A stretch of DNA of 64,000 bases, taken from assembly GCA_016584495.1 (NCBI GenBank), contig WAID01000015.1:186001-250000 (forward strand). The letters are read 5' to 3'. Each line of letters opens with the position of its first letter. Within the stretch, counting starts at the first letter, position 1. The translations under genes and the position numbers were made by a program. A model generated the notes under the pieces. That model ran no database searches, was not told where the DNA came from, and saw nothing but the letters and a program-made list of their open reading frames with translations. The DNA is from Celoporthe dispersa (Eukaryota > Ascomycota > Sordariomycetes > Diaporthales > Cryphonectriaceae). Of the stretch, positions 55,770-64,000 are shown piece after piece.

Positions 55770-56768
55770 TTACATGGGCGACTGCAACATGGCAGGCGTG
55801 ACCCCCTTCTCAGTAGGATTGAATCCACCGTTTAGGCTGAAACCCGGGCCATGCGTTGTGCTGAGCACAACCTCGTGCACCTCCTTGTTCACCTGCTCTC
55901 CCACGGTGGCACAGTCCTCCTTCACCTGCGCGACAAAAGCCTTGACATTTGCAGCCACCATGTCGGGGGTGAAGCCCAGCTGCCCGATGGCGATTCTCAC
56001 CACACCTGCCTTCTCTCGATAGTTATCCTGGCCCGCCATCTCCCGCAAGAGGCCCAGGACATTGCTCGTGATCGTCTTCTGTCTCACGCTGGGCATCAGG
56101 CCCTTGGGTCCCAGGAGCCGTCCCAGGTTCGCCTTGGCGAGCTTGTCGGCGCTGGCCTGGTCACAGATCATGCTGGTGAACGTCATGCTGCCGTTTCGGA
56201 TGATCTCAAAGAGGCTCTCCTCGCCGACGGCCACGGCGCCAGCATTGCGCGCCTGGATAGCGAGCGCCGAGTTCTCCTTGCAGATGACGCCGATGCGGCG
56301 GTCGGAGCGGACGGGGTGTGGGAGACGGATCCGGCTCTTGATGACGGGGCCGGACTTGAGGGTCTTCAGGTTGACGGCGACGTCGTATTTCACGACAGTG
56401 GGATTCTGGCCTACTTCGAAGGCGCGGGCGTATCTACAGCCAGGAGGCGCCGTGTCAGTCGCGGGTGCGAGTCTCTGGAAGAGCGGGATGGCACCACAGG
56501 GCCCATCGGGGGTCAGAGCATACCGTATAGCGTCACATAGTGAGAACTGCTGCATATCATCTAGCCTGTCCACCCTGTATGCCTTGAACTGCCGCCTCTT
56601 CCTCTTCTCCTTCTTGTTGCCGCTCTGTCGCCCGGAGGCATTTCGCGCCTGTTGTGCTGTCGCAGCTGGTGCGAGGAAACGTGGTATCGGGGTCTGTAAT
56701 AATGGTCTGCAGGGTGTAGCCAGGCTGAGCCTTGCCAGCGAGGCGAGGCATTGGTTGGTGTTGGCCAT
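55770..56768 (-). CDS. mrpl1: Mitochondrial ribosomal protein uL1 (L1)
   Basis: Exons 56768-56524 and 56433-55770 give 302 residues. The intron of 90 bases (donor GTATGC, acceptor TGTAG) is a multiple of three with no stop. Its removal restores the conserved DAIRYARAFEVG; retention would insert 30 residues that do not look like the family. The N-terminus is an Arg/Ser/Ala-rich mitochondrial presequence, followed by a basic stretch (NKKEKRKRRQFKAYRV). The L1 signature is present (RLLGPKGLMPSVRQKTI, with AVAVGEE and NLKTLK). uL1m forms the L1 stalk of the mitochondrial large subunit and helps eject deacylated tRNA. The gene diverges from glutamyl-tRNA synthetase, so two translation genes share one 370-base promoter. 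Confidence 0.92.
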   Translation of the reverse strand: MANTNQCLASLARLSLATPCRPLLQTPIPRFLAPAATAQQARNASGRQSGNKKEKRKRRQFKAYRVDRLDDMQQFSLCDAIRYALTPDGPCGAIPLFQRLAPATDTAPPGCRYARAFEVGQNPTVVKYDVAVNLKTLKSGPVIKSRIRLPHPVRSDRRIGVICKENSALAIQARNAGAVAVGEESLFEIIRNGSMTFTSMICDQASADKLAKANLGRLLGPKGLMPSVRQKTITSNVLGLLREMAGQDNYREKAGVVRIAIGQLGFTPDMVAANVKAFVAQVKEDCATVGEQVNKEVHEVVLSTTHGPGFSLNGGFNPTEKGVTPAMLQSPM

Positions 56769-57138
56769 GTTGAGGGGGGGCTATAGGTGGTGTGCTGGAG
56801 CTTTGATGGTGCAGCGCGTGAAGCTCTTTCAAATTTCTTGTCCCGTCCAACTCTGGCAGGGCGACAAGGGCCACCACGCTTATCGCGATAAGCCTTGGTG
56901 GCAGGGGTGTGAGCCTTAGGCCAGACAGGTCCTGGTTGCACAGTGCTGTCTGGTACCTGCTGTGGTAGGGGTAAATCACTCCATAATTGACCCCTCCTCG
57001 CCTTGAAATTTCACCCCGCCAAAGATCTTGTCCAAGCTACTCCCTTCTGACGCTACGCCTCAACGTTTTGACTCACGAGACAACGTTGAAACAATTTCGT
57101 CTTGTTCATTGTGTGTACAACCCAGCGTCACGAGCATC
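56769..57138. promoter_or_regulatory. Shared promoter of uL1m and glutamyl-tRNA synthetase
   Basis: A 370-base gap between divergent starts. It contains TTATCGCGATAA at 56880-56891, a perfect 12-base palindrome with a GATA core on each strand. Both neighbours serve translation, so common control is likely. Confidence 0.55.
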
Positions 57139-59152
57139 ATGAAGGCAGACGATCTGAAGGCTCTTCCGCCTGTCCTCGACAAGGACTTCAAGTCTATCGA
57201 GCCGCACCTGCTCGCCCTCGATAAGCACCTGATTCTCAGGACCTACCTTGATGGCTACCAGCTGAGCGACAACGACAAGGCGATCTGGGTCGCCCTGAGG
57301 AGCAACCGAGCTGCTACTTCGTACATCTTGAAGGGCGCCCTGGGCAACCTACAGCGGTGGTTTGCGTACGTCGAGGCAACCCACCCTGAGATCCAGGACT
57401 CCATCAAGGCCGCCGAGGCTGAGAAGAAGAAGAAGGTCGCGGCAGCAAGCAAGGCTGGAGGAAACTACAGTCTTGCCCTACAGGATGCCGACAAGGGAGT
57501 GGTTACCCGTTTCTTGCCTGAACCTTCGTGAGTCCCCTCCCGCACCCCCAATGGCCACGTGCAGGGCCTTGAGAGAAGGAAAAAGAAGAAGCGTTACTGA
57601 TCAGATGTTGCGTTCCAGAGGCTATTTGCACATCGGACACGCCAAGGCTGCCCTGCTGAGCGATTACTTCGGCCACGTGGCATACAAAGGAACCCTGCGT
57701 CTACGGCTCGATGACACGAACCCATCCAAGGAGAAGGGAGAATACCAGGATGCCATCATTGAGGATCTGTCCCTCATGGGCATCACGCCCGACAAGCTGT
57801 CCTACACTTCCGACTACTTCGACTATCTGTACGACATGTGCAAGCGGCTCATCAACGAGGGCCACGCGTACGCCGACGATACCGACCAGGAGACCATGAG
57901 AGATGAGCGCTGGAAAGGCATCGCGTCCAAGCACCGTGACATGTCGATCGCTGAGACGCTGCGCATCTTCGAGGAGATGAAGCAGGGCTCCGAGCAGGGC
58001 AAGAAGTTCTGCATCCGGGCCAGGGTCTCGTCCGACAACCCGAACAAGGCCATGAGAGACCCCGTGATTTACCGTTGCAATACGGACGACCCTCATCACA
58101 GGACCGGCACCACATGGAAGATGTATCCCATGTACGATTTCGCCTGCCCCGTCGTCGACAGCCACGAGGGCGTCACCCACGCTCTCCGCTCGACCGAGTA
58201 CACCGACAGGAACCCCCAGTACCAGTGGTTCATTGATACCCTGAAGCTCCCCCAGGTGCACATGTGGGATTTCGCGCGCATGAACTTCATCAAGACCTTC
58301 CTCTCGAAGCGGAAGCTCGCCAAGCTCGTGGACACCGGCCGCGTCTGGGGATGGGACGACCCCCGCATGCCCACCATCCGGGGTGTGCGCCGGCGAGGCA
58401 TGACTGTCGAGGCACTGCGTGATTTTATCATCAAGCAGGGCCCCAGCCGGAACGTCACCACCATGGACTGGACGACATTCTGGGCGAACAACAAGAAGGT
58501 CATCGACCCTGTCGCGCCTCGGTACACAGCTGTCGCTTCCAAGGATGCCGTCAAGGTCAAGGTCATAGGCACCGACACGCCTGCCGAGCCTACGTCAATC
58601 GACAAGCCCAAGCACCCCAAGAACAAGGATGTGGGTATCAAGAAGGTTGTCCTGTCGGACGAGCTCCTGCTGGACCAGGCCGACCTGGCCCTGATGAAGC
58701 CTGACGAGGAGATCACACTGATGACCTGGGGCAACGCCTTCGTGCGGTCCATCGACGGCAGTGGGCCTATCAAGACCGCCACCGTGGAGCTCAATCTAGC
58801 CGGCGACGTGAAGAAGACCGAGAAGAAGGTGACATGGCTGTCGAGCAAGGGCGCGAAACTTGTCCGCGCCGAGCTGTGGGACTTCGACTACCTCATCACC
58901 AAGGACAAGCTGGAGGAAGACGACAACCTCGAGGACTTCCTGAACCCCAACACCTCCACCATGGAGGAGGCCTGGTGTGAGGAGGAGGTTGCAACCCTGA
59001 AGAGGGACGACATTATCCAGCTGGAGAGGAGGGGGTACTACCGTGTAGACAAGGGCATTGCCGACTGCAAAGACGGAGAGGAACAAAAGGTGGTTATGTT
59101 CTTGATCCCGACCGGAAAGACGGGCGAGAGCCGCGAGCAACAGAAGAAGTAA
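57139..59152 (+). CDS. gus1: Cytosolic glutamyl-tRNA synthetase
   Basis: Exons 57139-57527 and 57619-59152 (donor GTGAGT, acceptor TTCCAG) give 640 residues. The splice rebuilds the Ser in front of GYLHIGHAKAALL, which holds the class I HIGH motif at residues 134-137. The second signature is LSKRKL (KMSKS equivalent) near residues 358-363. The enzyme charges tRNA-Glu with glutamate. An N-terminal GST-C-like part (about 1-110; DNDKAIWVALRSNRAATSYI) would bind Arc1-type partners. The C-terminal beta-barrel anticodon part (from about 430) is typical of eukaryotic GluRS/GlnRS. The pattern TRFLPEPSGYLHIGHAK favours GluRS over GlnRS. The Lys-rich linker (EAEKKKKVAAASKAG) joins the first two parts. 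Confidence 0.93.
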
Positions 59153-59913
59153 AACAAGGCTCGTAGCGAAAGGATTTTGGCGCGTTCTGGAAGAGCCATT
59201 GTTGCCGAGGTAGCCTATAGACACCATCACGTCACGAAATGGAGAAAATGGACAACGAGCGTCGACATATCACAACAAGCCTATTCAGCCTGAAATGGCC
59301 TGCCGATCCTCAGGGTGTGTTTCCCCTCTGGGTGAGTCCCGTGAGTCCCCTATTACGAACCTGAGGTGGTCAGACGTGACCAACAGGCGCGCGCGCACAC
59401 ACACACACACACACAAGAGTGATCGGTCGTATGCGAGCGATGGGGGCATGGCTGACAAGCGAGCGGCCCACCGCGATAGCGCATGTCTCCGAAGAGGAGC
59501 AGTGGGTGGAGCGGACCTTTTTTTTTTCCTCCACTGGGCCATTGGCTTTAATCGTCGGAGCCGGCCGTCACAGACGCATCGAGCGCTGCGACGCCGTCAT
59601 ATTTTCCCCAGTCAGACAAATATTCCGGTCGGATGATTGCGTTCCTCATCGAAAGAAGTGAAAGAGCAGGCCTGTCATTGCGACATATCAGTCTCACGTT
59701 ATCGTTGTGTCTGTCGGAAAGGGCAAGGTTATTCACTAGGTTTGTGCCGCAACTTACTAGAATTGCCGGAGTGCCGGAATAGTATAAAGTTTGGGAGCCC
59801 TGGGGGAGGAGGCCATGGAGGATCTTCCTGTCGTGGTATTACCAAGTGTAGTTTGAGGCCGAAACTCAAGATAGCCTCCTCAAAATTTCAGCGACGACGA
59901 CAAAGATCAAGTC
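59153..59913. other. Intergenic with GC/CA repeat
   Basis: A CG/CA dinucleotide repeat spans 59387-59415 and a T-run is at 59518-59527. No gene recognised; the right end is the promoter of the oxygenase. Confidence 0.6.
59387..59415. repeat. (GC)n(CA)n microsatellite
   Basis: Alternating purine-pyrimidine tract, read directly. Confidence 0.85.
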
Positions 59914-61068
59914 ATGACACCGACGACAGCTCTCCCCGGGGAGACCGACACAGTACCTCTCCGCCTTGCGTCTGGCAACGGCCCTGTAACGAGACATGTT
60001 CTCCGGACGCCTCCTCGGGACGCTACTGCGGAAGAAATCCCCATTATCGACATCTCGCCCGCTCTCTCCCCCTCATCCTCGCCCGAGGCACGCCTCTCCG
60101 TAGCCAAGAAGATCCACGAGGCCGCCACGAACACGGGCTTCTTCTACATCAGCAACCACGGAATCCCAAGCGACGTGACGGACTCTGCACACGAGGCCTG
60201 CCTGGACTTCTTCCGCCAGGACCTCGAGACCAAGCTCCAGGCTAACGCGAGGCTGTCCGCCTACTTCAACGGGTACAAGCCGCCGCAGACGCAGCGCATC
60301 AACCCCTTCGAGGGCCTCGACGTCCGCGAGACGTTCAGCTGGACGTACGACCCGCGCCTCGACCCCTCGGTGGGCGACCTGGCCAGCATCCCGGAGCACA
60401 TCCGCCAGTTCCTAAGGGTCGAGCCCGACGGGCCACCGGGCAGCGAGGGCAACCGCTTTCCCTGGTCCGCCACGGATAGTGTCCCGCACTTCCAGCCCGC
60501 CGTGGTCGAGTACTGGCGCTCGTGTCTCGGGCTCGCGAGGGCACTAGTGCGGTCATTTTCTCTGTCTCTGGGCCTGGAGGAGGGCTACCTCGACCACAAG
60601 TTCAGCCACCCTGACGCGGCGCTGGCGCTGAACTACTACCCGCCCATCCCGGCGCCGCCCACGCCTGACGGTGTGGATGCGACCAAGGCCGTGTCCATCG
60701 GCTCCCACACGGATTTCCAGCTCTTCACCATCCTCTGGCAGGACACCGCCGGCGGGCTGCAGGTGCTCAACCGCCAGGGCCAGTGGATCAACGCGAAGCC
60801 CATACCCGGGACGTTTGTGGTGAACATTGCGGACTACCTGCAGCGCATCACAAACGACAGGTACCAGAGCACGGTGCACAGGGCTGTGAACAATAGCGGG
60901 CGCGAGAGGGTGAGTATGCCTTTCTTCTTCGGGTTCAACCTGAACGAGAGCTGTGGGGTTCTGGACAGCTGTGTGGGCGCGGATGGCGTGAGGAAATATG
61001 ACGAGATTGGGTGTCTGGAGTGGGTGAGGAATCGAGTCAGGGCAATGCATGATACCAAGGGCGCATAG
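59914..61068 (+). CDS. 2-oxoglutarate/Fe(II) oxygenase, isopenicillin-N-synthase-like
   Basis: Single exon of 384 residues. The N-terminal DIOX_N part is clear (EIPIIDISPAL; NTGFFYISNHGI). The iron ligands are His265 and Asp267 in SHTDF and His322 in STVHRAVN; 2-oxoglutarate is held by Arg332 in RERVS. The length and a double-stranded beta-helix C-terminus (GGLQVLNRQGQWI) suit the family. It hydroxylates or oxidises a small molecule using Fe(II), 2-oxoglutarate and oxygen; the substrate is unknown. It converges on the MFS transporter gene, and a second oxygenase begins past that gene, so the three may form one catabolic or biosynthetic unit. Confidence 0.9.
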   Translation: MTPTTALPGETDTVPLRLASGNGPVTRHVLRTPPRDATAEEIPIIDISPALSPSSSPEARLSVAKKIHEAATNTGFFYISNHGIPSDVTDSAHEACLDFFRQDLETKLQANARLSAYFNGYKPPQTQRINPFEGLDVRETFSWTYDPRLDPSVGDLASIPEHIRQFLRVEPDGPPGSEGNRFPWSATDSVPHFQPAVVEYWRSCLGLARALVRSFSLSLGLEEGYLDHKFSHPDAALALNYYPPIPAPPTPDGVDATKAVSIGSHTDFQLFTILWQDTAGGLQVLNRQGQWINAKPIPGTFVVNIADYLQRITNDRYQSTVHRAVNNSGRERVSMPFFFGFNLNESCGVLDSCVGADGVRKYDEIGCLEWVRNRVRAMHDTKGA

Positions 61069-61430
61069 ACGGAGGGGGGGGAGGAAGGTGGGTGGAAGTT
61101 CTTCAGAGGGACAAGACCGACAGACAAATGCTAGGTTGATGTTGATTTGTTGATACCTGTGTGTAACATCCAGCACCCGCAGCGAGCCGAGACCACATGA
61201 GCGACGGTATATGTATGCACCATGCATGCCGTGTTGCAAGGGAGACTTTAGCCAGCCCGTGTCCACCTTGATCTGAAACAAAGTTGCTTTTTTTACATCC
61301 AGGATATCAGTTGATTACTACATCCGGCAGACAAACAGCTCTATCCGATGCACCTATTCTCATTTAGGCTATGTAAGTAATTATTTATTAATTACTCAGC
61401 ACATAATTATAAGATACACAGACATAAATA

Positions 61431-61461
61431 CACACACGCACACGCACACACACACAAACAC
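61431..61461. repeat. CA-rich microsatellite
   Basis: Imperfect (CA)n just past the end of the MFS gene, likely in its 3' untranslated region. Confidence 0.8.
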
Positions 61462-61469
61462 AGTGCTAT

Positions 61470-63161
61470 TTACTTCTTCAGTTCCGCTTGTACATCAACG
61501 GGCGACGCCGTCTCCTCTCCCGCGCTCTCCTCGTCCGCCGCCTCGATTTCCACCACGGCCTTCCGCTGCTCCCGCAGCTCAAACAGCCTCACCACGACCA
61601 CCCACACGCACATCCCACACACAAACCCCAGGCTGGCCTTGAACCCCTTCCCGAACGCCGGCGCGTCCGTGGTCGGGTACAGAAACTGCTGGATCACCGT
61701 CGTCGTGGCCGCGCCGCACGAGTTCATGATGGCCAGCACCAGCGCGCGGACCTGCGCGTCCCCTGCCGTCAGGATGTTGGCCCACGCATAGTAGATGGGC
61801 GACAGGGGCCCGTCCAGGCCGGCGAACATGTACGAGACGATCTTGAGGCCGAGTGGGATATCCCAGACCACGAGGCAGATAGTCCCGAAGACCATAATGG
61901 TCAGGTTGAAGGCCACGGCGCGCATGCGGTAGCCGGTGGCGTCGACGTAGATGTTGAGGAGCAGGACGAGGATGATGTTCCAGCCGTTGATGGCGGTGGG
62001 GATGTTGTTGACCTGGTAGACGGACCAGGTGTGGTCCGGGTCGTACTTGAGCCAGAGCTGCATGACCGTGTTGGAGACTTTGCCGACGGTCGTGTTCCAG
62101 AACCTGAGGCACGTTAATATTCGGCACATAAGAATGCGTGGTCATGAGGGCTGGCTTACATCCAGAGAATGGTCAGGACGTAGAGCTGCCAGGAGTTGAT
62201 GGCCCGCAGGAACAAATTCCAGGTGAAGCTGTTCGTCTCCTCCCGTCCGTCCTCCGCCATGCGCTCCATGCAGCGGCGCTTCTCCTCCTCGCTCAGGTAA
62301 AAGGCGGAGGTGCTGCTCGGCGTGTCGGGGAAGAAGAGCAGGCCAAAGATGGCAACAATGATCGTAATCAGGCCGTCGATGATGAAAACCCATCTCCATG
62401 CGGCAAGGCCATTCTTACCATCCAGGCCAGCGAGCACTGCGCTCTGCAGATATCCCGAGATCATGGAGCCAACGTATGCAGCGCAGGCAAAGATGGCTGT
62501 GCGCTTGCCCAGTTCGGTCTTCTTATACCAGCATCCGAGGACGTACTGGACGCCGACGAAGGTGGACGCCTCAAGAAAGCCGACGAAGAAGCGTATGGGA
62601 TACAACTAATCGATGACACTCAATTCTTTAGTGATCGTTTTTTTTAAAAAAAAAATAAAAAATAAAAAAAAAGAAGAAAAAAAAGGAGAAAGAGCTCCTC
62701 ATTTGACAAAAACAGCAAGAGCAGCAGAGATTGGGCTTCGAGGTTCATCTTACCTGGTTCACATCTTTGACCGCATACGTTCCGATCGTCAGCCCAGCCC
62801 AGATGAGCTCCAGCCCCGGCAACAGCAAACGCGGCGGAATCCAAGTCAGGAGAATGTTGGCTGGAATGGGGCCCAGGATCTGGCCAACCGAAAAGCACGT
62901 CGCGGCCAGATTATACTCGGTTCCATACATCTTCAGGTCCTCCTTCATCCCGCTGACGTAGGCATTGCTCAGGTTGGCCTGGTCGAGCCATTTCGTGAAG
63001 TAAGCCAGGCAGGCGTAGGTGAGGATGAATAGGTCAATCTTGAAAAGGAGCTTCTTCTCGCTGGTTGCAAGTCCCTTGGGGTGCCAAATGAAGAACTCGG
63101 GCCCATCTTTGCCGTACGAGGACGCAAAGATCTGCTTCACGTAGTAAGCCAGAGACGCCAT
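61470..63161 (-). CDS. MFS transporter, Dal5/Tna1-type anion:cation symporter
   Basis: Exons 63161-62754, 62605-62160 and 62103-61470 give 495 residues with about 12 membrane segments. The first segment motif (DQANLSNAYVSGMKEDL) is diagnostic for the allantoate/nicotinate permease family. The A-type loop (FRFVGFLEAS, seen as IRFFVGFLEASTF) and the mid loop (LSEEEKRRCMERM) agree. The C-terminus is cytosolic and acidic. Members import small organic anions such as allantoate, nicotinate, pantothenate or biotin precursors with protons. Intron 1 contains a long A/T homopolymer stretch (62638-62690). It lies between two 2-oxoglutarate oxygenases, which suggests uptake of their substrate. Confidence 0.9.
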
Positions 63162-63739
63162 TGCTCTGGTCTAAGTAGGTGAACAACTTTGCTGTAGCAG
63201 AGCTGGGACAAGTCTCTCAGAATGGTCCCTTCTCTCTTTTTTTAATCTTTTTCTTTTCCTTCTTTTTCTTCTCCCTGGAAATGCTTCTCTTCAAGACATG
63301 ATTGCCAGTGGGCCTGGGCAGCAGAGGATGCCCTCACATCCTTATCATGGCCACCCCAATGAAGATCCCAAAAGGAGCGTGTGCCCACACCTCCATATAC
63401 CCATCCATGTAGATAACAAGGCGTACAAGCCCTTTTCCCGCCCAATACCTTCAGGTTCGGCAGTCGGTGCTAGCCGAGTATCTGATACAGGTATCACGAG
63501 GCGTGATAACAAGCCGGATACAGTCCCGGATATTCACCACGGCGGGGCCCAGATCATCGTGCGGGGAGACGGACCGGTCAAAAACACTTGTGAGTTGCAA
63601 CGTAGCATAATAACGAGGAACATATTATTCCACATGCTCGTTGGATTATTACTTTGTCTACAGACTTAGCCTTTGCGATAGGCACTCCTGGAATCGTCAC
63701 TTGTCTGTAGACCTCGAGCTGGCAGAGTCGATAGCAAAA
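63162..63739. promoter_or_regulatory. Divergent promoter, MFS carrier and second oxygenase
   Basis: A 578-base gap between divergent starts, so the two genes could be switched together. No gene seen inside. Confidence 0.5.
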
Positions 63740-64000
63740 ATGACAGACACCATCTGTGCAGTTCCGGGTAATAGTGGAAAGGCAGGGACAGTGATCGATG
63801 TAAGACTGCATATATGTGTGCCCAAAAATTCAATGGTAGGCGGGATAATGATTGACAGAGAAGCAGGATAATAGCCAATATGTGTACTTCCACTCAGGAT
63901 CCGAAACAACCTACCGCAAAGTGGCAGAGAAACCATCATCCTTCACTTCGATCCCAACCATCGACCTCTCCGACATTGACAGCCCTTCGCTCGAGGCTAG
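63740..64000 (+). CDS. Second 2-oxoglutarate oxygenase, N-terminus only
   Basis: A short first exon, 63740-63767 (MTDTICAVPG), joins in phase to exon 2 from 63898 across a 130-base intron (donor GTAATA, acceptor CTCAG). Exon 2 reads GSETTYRKVAEKPSSF and then SIPTIDLSDIDSPSLEA, which is the DIOX_N opening found in isopenicillin-N-synthase-like oxygenases and similar to IPIIDISPAL in the gene at 59914. The gene runs off the right edge, so iron ligands cannot be seen. The call rests on that short motif and the first exon is a phase-based guess. Confidence 0.55.

Overview
This window is nuclear DNA of a filamentous ascomycete (Pezizomycotina, most likely a Sordariomycete). The evidence is short introns (about 55-165 bases) with GTAAGT/GTATGT-type donors and CTGAC/TACTAAC branch sites, fungus-only families (Zn2Cys6 regulators, HapX, Dal5-like transporters, fungal F-box proteins), wide gene spacing and no operons. 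I found no tRNA, rRNA, CRISPR array or intact transposon. Exon joins below were derived by matching splice sites to reading phase.

Region 1-16 kb: the 3' part of an arylsulfotransferase-like secreted protein (cut by the left edge, frame-broken), an uncertain gene near 2.2-3.2 kb, a two-exon orphan with a Trp-rich C-terminus, a Frag1/DRAM/Sfk1 membrane protein, a single-pass surface protein with a duplicated Cys-rich module, a large F-box protein and a two-exon orphan. Region 17-29 kb: GNAT acetyltransferase, short-chain dehydrogenase, a 118-bp near-palindrome, a seven-exon Zn2Cys6 regulator of the CTF1-beta type, a secreted berberine-bridge-type oxidase, a small secreted protein and a MetX-like alpha/beta hydrolase. 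This resembles an accessory-metabolism cluster without a backbone synthase. Region 29-44 kb: a long leader-like tract, a second Zn2Cys6 regulator, a NodB-type deacetylase and a 1,817-residue conserved-looking protein of unknown role. Region 50-59 kb holds core genes: hapX (iron-starvation bZIP factor, with two perfect SreA-type GATA sites upstream), cog2 (Golgi tethering), mitochondrial uL1 and cytosolic glutamyl-tRNA synthetase. Region 59.9-64 kb: a 2-oxoglutarate oxygenase, a Dal5-type MFS carrier and the start of a second 2-oxoglutarate oxygenase running off the right edge.

The most striking global feature is that four genes (arylsulfotransferase, both Zn2Cys6 regulators, deacetylase) are each broken by a single-base length change in a homopolymer of 5-6 bases. 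The core genes between 38 and 63 kb are all open. This is either sequencing error in homopolymers or real decay concentrated in accessory genes; raw reads would decide.
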